Of a stretch of DNA of 64,000 nt, positions 43,928-56,400 are shown one piece after another. The notes under the pieces are model-generated. The model was not told where the DNA came from and did not search any database. It worked only from the letters and a program-made list of their open reading frames with translations. This DNA comes from Brienomyrus brachyistius (Eukaryota > Chordata > Actinopteri > Osteoglossiformes > Mormyridae). The DNA lies in contig NC_064543.1 of NCBI RefSeq assembly GCF_023856365.1, forward strand, positions 5,907,952 to 5,971,951, written 5' to 3'. The position numbers and the translations under genes are program-made. How positions within the stretch are numbered: position 1 is the first letter of the stretch; every line of letters starts with the position of its first letter.

Positions 43928-46612
43928 TATACCTTACTCTGCCCCGAGGCTAAGGTTAGTCTTGAATTTTTGCGTACGTTTCCTTTAATTGTGTTATATC
44001 CACATTGGTTCACTGTTTACAGTTTGTTATCCACTCAAGCGGGATACTACCAAAGACACAGCAGATGTAATGTAATTCTGGCATCTTTGTGCCATTTTCT
44101 TCTGTTAGACTGATTTGTGTTGGTTCACTTGGCACTGAAACATGTAGCCCTTCAGTGTCAAAAGCAAGCTGGGTGTCATTAAACCTCAAAGTAAGGACAG
44201 TCCATTAGAGCTGGCTTGGGGGGCAACTTTCACTATCCTGAAAACTGTCGCTAAAAATGTAAATAACAGACATAATTTAAATGATCATTTATGTTATATA
44301 CATAAATGTAACTTCTGGAAATTCTGTTTTCATGGGGCCCCTAGTTTTCAGGGGCCCAGGCAGCTGCCTGCACTTGCGTTCTGGTGAGTCCGTCCCCTGG
44401 CGGGAGGGGCTTTTATGTCCACAATCACTCCCCACACGAAACATCTGTCACCCCCCATGTGACCCGCGCAGTGATGTCCGGGTCCTCGGGCCTCAGTCGG
44501 AGGCAGCCTTTCCCTCGATTCCATGTCGCTTGGCCGCTCTGTCTCTCAAAGCCCCTTTGTGCCGTCATCAATACTCCACTTGTTGTGGAAATACCAAATG
44601 CAGTTTATTCCAGAGAAAAAAATAGCATTAAGTGATTTAAAAAAAGATTCAAGGTTAAATGTAATTGGCCTTCTGACTTTCATCTCTGGCTATCTGAGGG
44701 AAGCTGTCTTCTCGTCCTGCAGGTGGCGTGGCTCGAGGCCATCCCAGTCTACACTTTCCATCACGTAATATATTACAGGATCGTTTAATCTGAAGCCAAA
44801 AACGGGGCATTCAGAGGCAAAACAGGTTTTTTTCTGGGCACATTAAGCACTCTACCGTTATGAATGAGCATGAATCTACCTCGTCGTGTTATTTACTGAA
44901 TCTGCAGTAGTGAAGAAAAAGATCATTATCGTTGCAGAGCCTCAGCATCAGAGCCAACTTTTTCCTAAACTAAAATACATTTATATATATATAAAATCAG
45001 TGGCGGCTGGCCCATAAGGGGCACTCAGGCCCCACCCTCCCACATATGGGGGGCAGAATATAAAATATATAAAAATTAAAAATATATATTTTTTTTTTAT
45101 CGATGTCAGTTTTACTCAATAGTGTGTGCCTACATGCAATCTGAATTATTTAAACAACATTTCCATCAACAGCGAATTTCCACCGACAGATTTCCACCAA
45201 TCATTTCTCTTCTCGGGCACTCATCAAAGCACCCCAGAAGTGCAGCGAAATAGCCAATCGTGTACGGTTGCTAGGCGAATATAATAAAGATTTCGCCTAT
45301 CAGCATCGCCGAATTAAATGGTTTTGGGGTGCTGGAAATTTTGTAAATATCATATATTTACAAATCATATATAAATATCAAATAAATATCATATTATAAT
45401 ATACTGGATATATAACTTCTAGCTGCTTATCCATATAGGGTAATGATGCTGTATATTTTGGCCTGTTTCCAATGTACTTTGATAGTTCATGTCCAGTTTG
45501 TGTTTTTTATACTCAAATCTGCAAAGGGCAGAATTATAAACCAAGGCTATTTTTGCCAGCGCAGACATGATAGCCATACATAGCTCTGAAAATCAGGGGC
45601 ATGAGGTGGGGGTTGTTGCATTTTATACTGATGAAGACGTGCCGTGTGGAACGACTGTCCCTCCCCTAGAGGCCTCGCCCAGGGCAAACACACTTCTCCT
45701 CTTCGCCCTCTCTCTCCTACTCTCCCCTGCTTTCAAAGGCCACTTGTTTGAGGAGCTGAATTCCTCCTTTCACAGTCTGTACAAACAGCTCTCTCCCCCC
45801 TCACCCCCTCACCCCATCCCTGGCTCGTCGCATGCCTCTCACAGCCCGGTGTCCACTTATGTAGAAATGTGAAAAATTCCTCGTTTACTGTTCGGACTCG
45901 TGGCCAACTTGTCTCCAGCTGTCCCATGTGGGACTCTCCACCCCCCTCGCAGCATCATCCCACCAACAATTCCCAAAACTGATTTCTGTCACCCACTCCC
46001 AGAAGCGGCTGGTTGCAGAGCCTGCCCCTCCAGCTAGGGGGCGCCAGCCCAGAAGCACAATCTGTGCATTGTTCCACTTCCCTGCAGCTCCACTCGCACG
46101 CAGAGAAGTTAACCGGGGCTCGGTTTCCCTCTGTGTTTTTGGCATTACGTCAGTCCCGATTTCCCACTTGCCGTCTGACTGGGGACTGAGAAGGTTGACT
46201 TAGAGGAGGGGCTGCCGCCTCAGTATTGCAGGGTCACAGTAAGAACACAGACCTCCGGCGGGGAACAGAACTCACCAGCTGACGCAGACACTGACCTAAT
46301 CTCACCCCAAGCATTACAAACCCATTATAGTCAGATTTTACTTTTTATACAAAGTGACACATTTTATTAGTAAAATGTATGTCTAATTAAATGAATTACA
46401 CTTATCACAACATAACAAATACTGGAGTTACTAAAAGCAAATCAGACCACGACAGATGTGGATAATTAGTAGGTGTGGTGGGGGGAGTGTTGAAAATGTC
46501 CCTTTAGCCCAAGTGATCGAAAGTGTCCCCCCCCCCTTTGAGGTTCTGAGTGACTCTTTATGATCACAGATGATCATGTTAAATTAACTGAGGGGGAATC
46601 TCCCCTCCCCAG

Positions 46613-46703
46613 CAGCAAAATTTACAGAGCGGACATGCCTGTCTTCTCCCACCGGGTCAAGCACCTGGCCATCAAAAAGTCTCTGCACAGCACTGATAAT
46701 TAA
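46613..46703 (+). other. exon-like island, unassigned
   Basis: After the acceptor-like CTCCCCTCCCCAG there is an open frame of 29 codons (SKIYRADMPVFSHRVKHLAI onward) that ends in TAA at 46701-46703. The peptide looks protein-like but belongs to no family I recognise. The reverse strand is also partly open, so an old repeat or chance is possible. Confidence 0.25.
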
Positions 46704-46871
46704 TGTGACCTAAGACATACTCATGTTTTTATGAAGAAAGGTCCCAGGTTTCAGTGTTTGTGAATTTGACAGACAGACAAAGGGATACATTTCAATAAAT
46801 GTATTTTATTGATGACCAACAGGCTTTTTCCCTTTTACAATAAATTTGCAGTAATTCTATTTTTGTTTTAG

Positions 46872-46963
46872 GTTTCAAAGAGAAATACGGAATATTGCAC
46901 AGAAAATAACTGAAGTACTAGGGCAAATACAGCGCAAGAAGAGGAACTATCACGATGCTCTCG
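46872..46963 (+). other. candidate orphan internal exon
   Basis: The acceptor is TTCTATTTTTGTTTTAG and the donor is TCTCG|GTACGG. They bracket 92 bases that are open in the frame needed (one base, 30 codons, one base). The peptide FQREIRNIAQKITEVLGQIQ continues with RKKRNYHDAL. It is Ile/Leu/Gln/Lys-rich and helix-like, as in a coiled coil. Neither PPIP5K1, which ends at 37872, nor MAP1A on the other strand can own it in this phase. I do not recognise the protein. It could be a lone fragment of a broken gene, an exon of an unseen gene, or chance. Confidence 0.35.
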
Positions 46964-47366
46964 GTACGGACCCCCACGGCAGGAGGAAGCGGGGCGGGGT
47001 AGCGTGTGCCATTTTCAGAACCATTAAGACAAGTCGCAGTTATTATTATTAATTTTTTTTAAAGACATTTTAAAATAAGTACTTCATTTCATTTTGTTTT
47101 AAACTATTACATACAGGATATAACTGAAGATTACATGCAGAAACAAGCAGGGCTCCTGGAAATGGAAATGGTCTCAGGGTGAAGTTTCCGGAAGATGTAA
47201 CTGAAAGATGCCTTTGCGTTTTATATTGTGTTTTTTTACAGCTGCTTTCTTCCCTCTCTGGGAAGAAAAATGTAATCACATGTAATTTTTTATGCTAAAA
47301 ATAAAAAGTCTCGCTAGAATGATATGATCTTCCAGTATAGCCAGAGTTTATTGTTGTGTGTGTGTG

Positions 47367-47370
<4 letters not shown>

Positions 47371-47458
<88 letters not shown>
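47371..47458 (+). repeat. (TA)n microsatellite, about 44 units
   Basis: A perfect TA run preceded by a short TG stretch. It is intergenic. Confidence 0.95.
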
Positions 47459-47462
<4 letters not shown>

Positions 47463-49606
47463 AACATGAGTACACCATTTATTTCTTTGAAGCCTGTTTT
47501 GAGTCTGAAGTAGTTTTGCGGTTGAGAACACCTCAACGAAAGTGTTTAGGGCAAACGGTGATGATCGTATCACGTCTTTCATTGAAGCCCAACATTAACT
47601 GTATCTAACCCTTCAGGACACTCTCTGTCAAAATCTGGCTAATTAGATCTGCATGCCTCTTTTAATGTCACATCCTGGCTCCTTACTTTTCAACCTGCAG
47701 TGTAGTCAAACTCGACCATTCCCAGTCCCAGACTTTGCTCTGCTTTCAAATAGGCTGCTTTACAGGAGTAAGCTCGCTCCGTGATGCTACTTCAAGTCTT
47801 TTTTGGGAATCATCTCTTGTTTCATGTTTGTTGGGCCATCTAATTCTGGCTTTGTCACTTTGGCTCCGTCAGCGACCGCTGGGACGTCCGACGTTAAGGG
47901 AACACGTCTGTGAATAGCCAAGAGGTCATGTATAGCACGTCTACAGGTGACGACTACTGACAACAGAGGAGCGTCATCGCTAACAAACTACATCAATATA
48001 AACTGCATTCATACTATAAAAAAATGTAAATGGTTACTCTGGATCTGCCCACTGACTTTAAGAGGAATTAGAGCAGGATGACCATCTTTAAAATGTGGGC
48101 GGGATCAGCAAGGCGGGAATTCCTCCATGTGCAACGGTCACAAAGCCACCAGCCACATGACCCATATTCAAGCCCGCTACACCAGAGCCTGACTTTTTGT
48201 GCGTAAGTAGCTGTTAAGTTGACGTTGAAAACCGGCAGCTGGGAAATGCATGTACAGCCCCTGCAGTGTAAATGAGGTGCATGTAAAAGTTAGCGCTAGT
48301 TTTCACAAAAATTACAGTAATAAGGAAAAATCGATGCAGCCATTTATGGTCACTGACGCCACTGCACCTGCCCTCCATCCAAGGGCAGACTGGGAGGCTG
48401 GAGTTGCATAACGTGTCATTGTACGTATTTATTGATTTTCCTGTCTTTTTGGGAATACTTTGAATGGCACAATTTGTGTTTACAAGCAGAGTCACTAACG
48501 TCCCCATCCTGATGGGATCAGTCGTGTGGAATTCGTACGGAACACACCAAAGTGTTAAGCCCCCCCCCCCAGTCAGTATGGACCCTCCTTTGCCGTACTG
48601 TGTGCATCCTCCTGATTCACGCAAAACACATTCCGATTCACCATGTTATGCAGCATTTTAAGGAGAACACTTATTGTTAGACAATCATTCAGCAATAACA
48701 GCGAATGTCTTGAAAGAATGAACAAAAAAATGCCGCGACCCGACTGTCTGCTTCCCAGAAACAGCGCAAAGCAACACTAAATGAGAAGGAAATGTAAACA
48801 CCGTCGAAATTCTGGTTAGCAACTATGGCATTTTGAAACAATGCGGGTTAATAAAAATGGCAACACTGCAAACAGTAATTAGAAAACAAATGTTCCTCAA
48901 TTAAAACCCTTCAAATAACCAACACTGTAGTTAAAAAAAAAAAAAAAACCTACAAGCAGTTACGTTCAGATTTTTACATGGAAAAACATTTTTTAAAAGG
49001 GCACTGGTCCCATCTGTAGAGATCCGCACAGCACTCTGACACCCAACACAGTCCTTTTTCATGGCAGCTAAATAGCACACCCACACCTACAGTAATGCAG
49101 ACTCCATGACCCCAAATGAACAACACTAGTTCTCCCAATTTTCAAAATGCAACCTAGAACCTCCGTCAAAACATATAGATCTTTGCCTCCACAATCCACA
49201 GTTTTCTTGGTATACACCACATGTCTACCAACTATAACATACAGCTTTCATTGCGTCATCAGTTAACATACAAGCTTTCATTCTCATTTACAGTCTTTGT
49301 GCATGTCTTTGAAACGTGGTACAAACGCTGGCGGTCTACGTTAAACATGTCACCTCGGAAATGATGTTCTTCTAAATCGCTACATCTATAGCCGTTCATG
49401 CTAGGCTCTGTTCACCTTCAGCTTCTGAAAAGGATCTTGGATGATTCAGCATTAATTTTGTTCATTTTTAATCTCCATCTCAATGGAACATTCCACGGAT
49501 GATCCTTGATTCCAACTCCCAGTGTCTTGCTATAATTAAGGCCCACTTAAGATAACTGACCCAGTGACTTCTGTAAGAAGAACCCGACATACAGCTCTCT
49601 ACTCCA

Positions 49607-49795
49607 GTGTTTCCCAACCTGACCCTGAGGAATCCACAGCCAGTGCACGTTTTTCTGCTCCCGTTACTTCAGTTGGAAACTTGGAGGGAGCAAAAACATG
49701 GACTGTCTGCAGGTCCCAAGGACCGGATTGACACATTCCAATTCCACCCTGGGCTAGAACCTCAAGGCACGTGTGGTTGATTCTCACACCACCCA
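49607..49795 (+). mobile_element. fold-back repeat, CAGTGTTTCCCA family
   Basis: The left arm, CAGTGTTTCCCAACCTGACC, and later 'CACGTTTTTCTGCTCCC' are mirrored by GGAGGGAGCAAAAACATGG and 'GTCCCAAGGACCGG' on the right. Related pieces lie at 5650-5735 and 62288-62400. No ORF. Confidence 0.6.
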
Positions 49796-51600
49796 TGTAA
49801 ATATACCCACAAGAATCCTATCTACAGTTTCTGTTACAAAACACTGCAAGGTCAGTCATCCTCACACGAACCAGTAGCTGCGCAGCCAACAAGACAGGAC
49901 GAGCCTACTTTCTACTGGAGTAACACGATTCTCAGTCTTCTCAGGATTCTTGCAAGAATAAATATTATCTATTGCTACATTTGCAAATGCATTGATCTTA
50001 TTCACATATGGGGAAGTGTTTAAGTAAAATCTGTTAGAATATTTTTAAATTAAGTTTCTCAAATATGTTTGATGTTCAACAAGGATTGCTGAAAATAAAT
50101 CAAGATATAATAGTCTTAACAAAATAGTTTGAATTAACTTTATATATTATACCACAAATGTTAAATATCTCAGCTCTGCAATAGGAGTTAAGTCTTCAAC
50201 AAAAAACATAATACAGACCATGTAATGAGTTTGAAACATATTTTAAATGTTCTTTTCTTTGTCATTAAGGTACATAATATATAGAAAAATGTCGTAATAT
50301 ATCCTGAAAGCTTCCAACTAGTACAAGAGAAAACAGCATTGTGTGAATATTCTGGAAAATCAATTGATTGAAGAAAAAAATCGCTGTAATGGATAGTGTG
50401 TGATACTTCTCATTACACCCCAGAAAAATAATTCCTACCTAAAATCTGCTAATAGTTGTCCTCTTACGATTATGTTAAAACAGATATTACCATTTATATT
50501 GTTATGAGGGCATGTGACTATTTGTAAGTTCCTGCGAAACCAGCAATGATGACAGAGACAGAACCAGAATGATTCAAAAGCCCCATTTTTTTTTTACAAT
50601 CACCTTAAGGTATTGTGCACTGATCAAGAAGTATCTACCCAGCATCAAAAAACACGAGCCAGGGTCTACGGCCCATGCTGAAGCTGAAAGCTCGTAAAAG
50701 GGTTAAATCGTTTAGCACAGCCAACCAGCTGTCAGTAGACAAACATACTCTGTAGTATACTGAAAGAAGGCTAGTATGTTTTTTATTTCATACCTCAAAC
50801 CACCAGAGGAAAAGAAAAAGAAAATTTACACTCAATCTACTGCCTGACAAAGAAGAAATTTTGAAAGAAGAAACAGGCCATTTCCTGCTAAAATTCCTAA
50901 TTTATCTTGACGGACGCTGTCAGTCAACAATTGTTTTAAAGTTCACGTAATTTCAGGCGAGTTCACCTCCTGTAACACATTCAGAGAAAAGGACTTCCAC
51001 CCACTTCCAAGTGGTACCTCTTCCATTGATATTAAGACGATCATTCCAAAGAGGACAAGGTTTGTCAGGCATTAAAAAACCAGAGAGTTGAACGACATTT
51101 TAAACAATACCACTGAACCAACCTCTCTGTGTACCGAGTAAAGCGCTACACGGGAGCCCCTCATTTGTGTTAGACGCACCTACAACACCAAGCACAGAAC
51201 TGGTCAGCCACAGTTTCAGCTCAGACACAGTTGGATCGAAACTTTGGAAATGATGACAATGTGCAAATGATTCAGAAATATACAGCTGAAGGCAAAAAAA
51301 AAACAAAGCAAGCATAATAATTTAGTCAACACAAGTATTACAAGAACACCATCACCGGTGATGATGCAAACTAGCATGACAGACTAGTGAGGGCTGTGCT
51401 TTGAATTAATCCAGTAACAAGATGAATACCAAATATCTGCAATTAACTTGGTGAGATAGCATCACTGTCCTATGTTATTTCATTTCACTACAGCACATCA
51501 AGTAAGGACTCTCTAGAAAAGCATCCATAACGTTAACCAGGGCAGCTATGGTATTTTTTCTTTTTTGGCGATTTTACATACGTCAGCTTTCTTGCATTAA

Positions 51601-51930
51601 AAAATAAGCCTTTATTCAAATTTTCTATGTTAACTTGTATGTGTAGCTCAGGTCTTCTTTATGGCAAACTCGACAGTTGCTGCGTGTCCTAGCAAGGCAT
51701 TCAACAAGATTTCATGATGTTGTAGATCAGTGACCATTCAGCGATGGAACCGGCATATGCAAGCATAGAGGGGTAACGGCAAAACAACTGCGGAAATTCA
51801 AAAAATGGAGATGACGAAAATGTTTCGGTATTACTATATGATTGGCTGCAGAAAGCTGGAAAAATCTTCCCTCTTGAGAAACAGAGAAATCGAGATGAGA
51901 AGCAAAACAGATGAAGAGACTGAGAGGGTC
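51601..51930 (-). other. map1a: MAP1A 3' UTR, minimal form
   Basis: Minus-strand sequence after the TGA stop. The first clear AATAAA on the minus strand is at 51616-51611, about 315 bases past the stop. Longer forms are possible because the next 3 kb is repeat-poor. Confidence 0.4.
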
Positions 51931-53422
51931 TCAGAACTCGATCTTGCAGGCAGGGAAGGACTCGTCCTGCATGACGACGGTGCTGCTGCTGGCCAGGACC
52001 ATAACGTTAAGCTCCTGCTGCTTCTCGTGGGTCTGTTGGTACCATTCTCGCGTCACTTCGGTGTCATGAGTAGGGATCAAAGTGACCTTTGGGGGAGAAG
52101 GAAGTGGAAAGAGGCTGGGTGTGACTACGACATCATGTTACAAGGTACATTACGTCAATTGACAATAAACCTCTGTGGTGGACTGTCCAAGGTGTCACGT
52201 GCCCTATGTTTTCTGGAAAAAGTTCCACAGGCATTGGAACCCTGTATTTAATAGGCAATACTGGGTTGGATAGATTGATAGATTGATAAACTTTATTTAA
52301 TGTTGTCATACCTCTATGATGCATTATAACGTAGGTATAAGAATTAATAAAGCATTACAGCATTTTCTATTGACAGTTAAAAAGCATTATAGTGTTCATT
52401 ATAATACTTCATAAGCTTCAATGAAGCTCTCATCTATAATGCACTATTGATAGGTCATGAGGCATTATAGTGTTGATTATAATACTGCAAAAACTCCAAT
52501 AATATACTAAACATAACCTCATTATGCATTATAATGGTTAGTATAATTAAGGATGCTTTGTACCGCACATAGTGTGTTCATAAAGCACTCATAATGCATA
52601 CTAAACATGACCATAATGTGATACGCCTTATTATAAATATTTATAACCATGTTTATAGTGATTTATGAATGCATTATAATGTGTTATGAATGTGTTCATG
52701 AATTCCTATAGAGTTGGCATTCACAGAAAGTGAAATAAGCCCTACTGTATGTATATTTTATTGAGGAAGGCTCCATAGCATTAAGAACACACTTATTATA
52801 ATCAATCTTTCATGATTAAGATAATAGAAGTAGAGAGAATTAGTTTTTAAACAGCGAAACTGCTGATGTCAGCTTACGGCACATGGTCACTGCATCTGGT
52901 CTCTGTTTTTCTGAATCCAGATTCCAGTGTTCTCACTGCTTTTATACTGATGATTTGAAGAACTGCAGTTCAGGGGACTCTGCCTGTGAGTGTACTGTGC
53001 CTTTTATTTAGTCTTGTTTAAACTATTGAACTTTATCCTGAAAATGTTCCTTTTGTAGCACAGAATGTTCTCTTGATTGTATCTGACCTTCTGCTGGATA
53101 TTGGGTACATCCGACATTTTTAAGATAAGACAAGAAAGGAAAGGAGAGGAAAGGAAACTCAGGGCTGTAGAAAAGTCGACTTATTTTACCTGGAGATTGG
53201 ACCCCCACTGGGCCTTGCCGTCAAGCAGGGCATCCAGAACCCCACGGCTGGGCTCCCCATTGGCGGTGTCGTTGCCGCTCACCACGTAGTACGCGGCACG
53301 CACACGCTTGAAGAACTCCTGGTCCACGTTCTTGGCACTGCAGTGATTGGGGATGTAGGCCAGGTCTACGTAGATGGGGGGTCCTGGTGGTACCACTGAA
53401 CTGGACTTCTGGGAACTGGAAC
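51931..53422 (-). other. map1a: MAP1A light-chain (LC2) terminal exons
   Basis: Exon 53422-53190 (233 bases) encodes PPIYVDLAYIPNHCSAKNVD, EFFKRVRAAYYVVSGND and LDALLDGKAQWGSNLQ. Exon 52086-51931 (156 bases, phase 0) encodes VTLIPTHDTEVTREWYQQTH and ends SFPACKIEF before TGA. This is the most conserved part of the MAP1 family and carries microtubule- and actin-binding activity in light chains. The intron 53189-52087 holds AT-rich palindromic repeat sequence. The acceptor is CCCCCAAAG. Confidence 0.95.
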
Positions 53423-56400
53423 CTAATGGTAACACATACCATTCTTTGTCAAATAAAGATCCACAACGTAAAAACACCTAGACTCATTTACACTACAGAC
53501 ATTTAGTCCTACAGTGAATAATCAATTTGCTCACACCTATGTTGCTCTTGATGCCATTAAAAAGTCCTTTTCCTGGGTTCTGGCTGGACTTGGATACCTC
53601 ATCTTTCTCCTCCCTGGATCCCTGTCCATCAGACATCCTTGACAATTTAGATGTCTTTTCTGCCTCCTTTTTCTGAGAAGCCCGAGGTGAGGAGCCCTTG
53701 GATGCCTGTTTGACAGGGATGGGAGATTTCTTACCTCTGGTGTCGGTTTTGCGAGCGGGGGAGGATGATTTGGGCTTGTTCAGTGACTTCCGCACGACTT
53801 TGTTAGTCTTCCCATCCTTCTTCAGCAGTTTGTCCGTATAGTTCGTGTCATTGGACAGAACCTCTGGGTCAACCATGCACACGTCTGGGTGAGGAGGATG
53901 AGGGAATGGGTCCTTCATTGGCGCAGGCGGAGGATCATGACTCTTTTCTGATGACCTTGATGATGACACATGCTGACTGCTTCCACCAGCTATAGTGGAT
54001 TTATCTACAGGCAGGTATTCGGCATCCTCGTCAGAGTCCAGGTTGCCTTCTGCTGTGATTGACGGGCACTCCTCAGTCTCAGGAGGTACATCAGAGTCAG
54101 ACTGTGTGGGCAATGATTCACTAACAGAGGTTGGAGGGGTTTCTTCTCCAGCTAGAGCAAATCCAGCAGCCATTGCACCAGGATGGTGGTGTGACCCACT
54201 GTCATCTCCAGGTTTGCTATGAGTGTGGTGCCGCTGCTCTTTACGGGATCGCCTTTTGACAGAGGGCTGGTTGTCATCGCCTTCTTGTGACCGGTCGCTC
54301 CCTTCATCCTCTTCGTCCTCATCAGTAGAGAGCTGGTGTGGGCTTGGATTGATGAATGATGGAGAGATTTCTCCTTTGCGGTGTTTGTACTCATAGGGAG
54401 AATATCCAGCAGATGCTGACGATGTATATGAGGAAGTTGCTCCCACGCATACGTCAGAAGGAAGGTTGGAATCATCCCCTGCTTTTCCAGATTCATCTGG
54501 CTGGAATGATGAATGAAAGGACTGATCAGCAGATGCCAGGGAAAGCGGACGAGCTGGGCGTTCCAGTTTCTCTTCCTCCTCGTCATCATCTTCTTGATAT
54601 TGTGGAGGGAAAGCCTCTGAACATTTCCCTATTTGCTGCTCCACTTCTCCACTGCTCTGTTTCTCCTTCTCGTCCTTTTTTTCTGCGTGCCCGATAGGTT
54701 TATCTTCTTTCTGCTCTGTGGTTTGCTGACCTGGTTTTTCAGTCCACTGAGTACCAGCACCTTCTACTGGGACCTCAGATGAACTTGCACTGACCTCCGA
54801 GGGTCCATTTGCTGATGCAGACTGTGAAGATTGCTGCGATGGAGATGTGTATGAGGTAAGCACATCAGGGAGAGTGCTAGTTATGCTCGGTTGAGTGGCC
54901 ATCTGTTGCTCAAACACAGGCTGTGTTGTTTTCTGTTCTTCGGCTGGGATGGTTGGTGAAACTCTTTGGCATTCAATTCGGCATGGTAAGGTGCTTTGTT
55001 CCATTTCACATTCATAGGTTTCCTCCTCACTGACTTCTGCCTCCTCTCTCTGATGTTTTTCCGTAGAATCTGCCCGCTGTAATGGAGAAACATCAAACAG
55101 ACTCCGTGGTGTGGGTTGCTTCTCAGCCGATGGGGGGAGTTGCGAATGAGGATCTGGCACTCTTGGACATTCAGGTGACTTAGACACATCAGTGCTTCCA
55201 GGCTTAACAAAGGAGTCAGCATGTTGTCCCTTTTCTGTAGTGGTACCTTTCAGTGCTTGGTGGTCTTTTGCTTCTTCGCATGGAACAGATGAAAGAGGTG
55301 GGAAAGGTTTGACCTCCTCAAAAGGATTCAGTGGAGAAAACCTTGTAAGACTGGAGGTTGATTCTGCAGTTGCTGTAGCAGGAGTCGGCTTGTCAGAAAC
55401 TTCTAGGTATTCGTCTTTTATCAGTCCACCAGAACTCGAGAAAGGAGAGTCCATCACAAGGGATTGCTCCTCCTTAAAAGATGAATATTCAAAACATGCG
55501 CTATCCACGTCAGGTTTACAGAGTGTGTCTGAGGTGGTGGCTGGGGTCTCCAGCTCCTCTCCAGATTGCCGGCTGGCTGAGAGAGATGCAGAGGCAGAGG
55601 AAGGATGACTATATGACGAGGAAGAAGAATATGCGGTGGCGGAAGTTGTAGCATAAGTAAAAGCAAAAGAAGCTGAATCCCCAGATGTTTTACGTAAAAC
55701 ATCAGGCGTTGTCTGCTTCTCAACCTCATCCTTTTCTCCGTAGCCATATTTATCTTCTTTACTTACAGAGAAGTGTAAATGATCAAGAGTTTCGTGATCC
55801 TGTTCTTTCCTCGGCAACTGGCTAGTTACAGTAGAGTCTTTAGAGTCCTTAGGGTCAGGAAGCTCAAATTCATAGGAAAACTCTTTAGATTCTGTCATTC
55901 CAATTTCAGTGTAGTAGCCAGATAATGAGGAAGTAGTGTCACTCATGGTCTTTTTAGGAACATCCTCAGCCCCTGTCTTTTGGATACTACTGATAACAGG
56001 GGTTTCAAATGGTTCTGGTGTAGAAGGTTTTATGCTTTTAGAAGGGATATTTTCCTTTACTTTTTCATCTTCCTTAAAAATTCCAGTCTGTTGGACTTTT
56101 GAGCTTACTGCATCATCGAATGTGCTTCTGAACTCCTTCTCAGATTCCTCCTTGGCTCCTTTCTCAACATCTGAGTCACTGATGCCCTTCTCCACCCAAA
56201 ACTGATCTTGCTCATCATCATCCTCATCCTCATCTTCCATTTTCGACCTCATACTGTCTTTCTCTGATACTTCATCCTTCTCATAATACATCATAGACTT
56301 TGACGCAACAGTGCTGGTTTCCACAGAATACTCTGATGCTATGATGTTGTCATCTATGTGAGGTTCTGGAGACTCAGGTGACTCAGGATGGAATGTACCG

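Noticed and set aside
45567..45872. 101-codon open frame in the intergenic region
   Set aside because: Pro/Ser/Leu-rich with no splice signals or homology; the opposite strand is also open.
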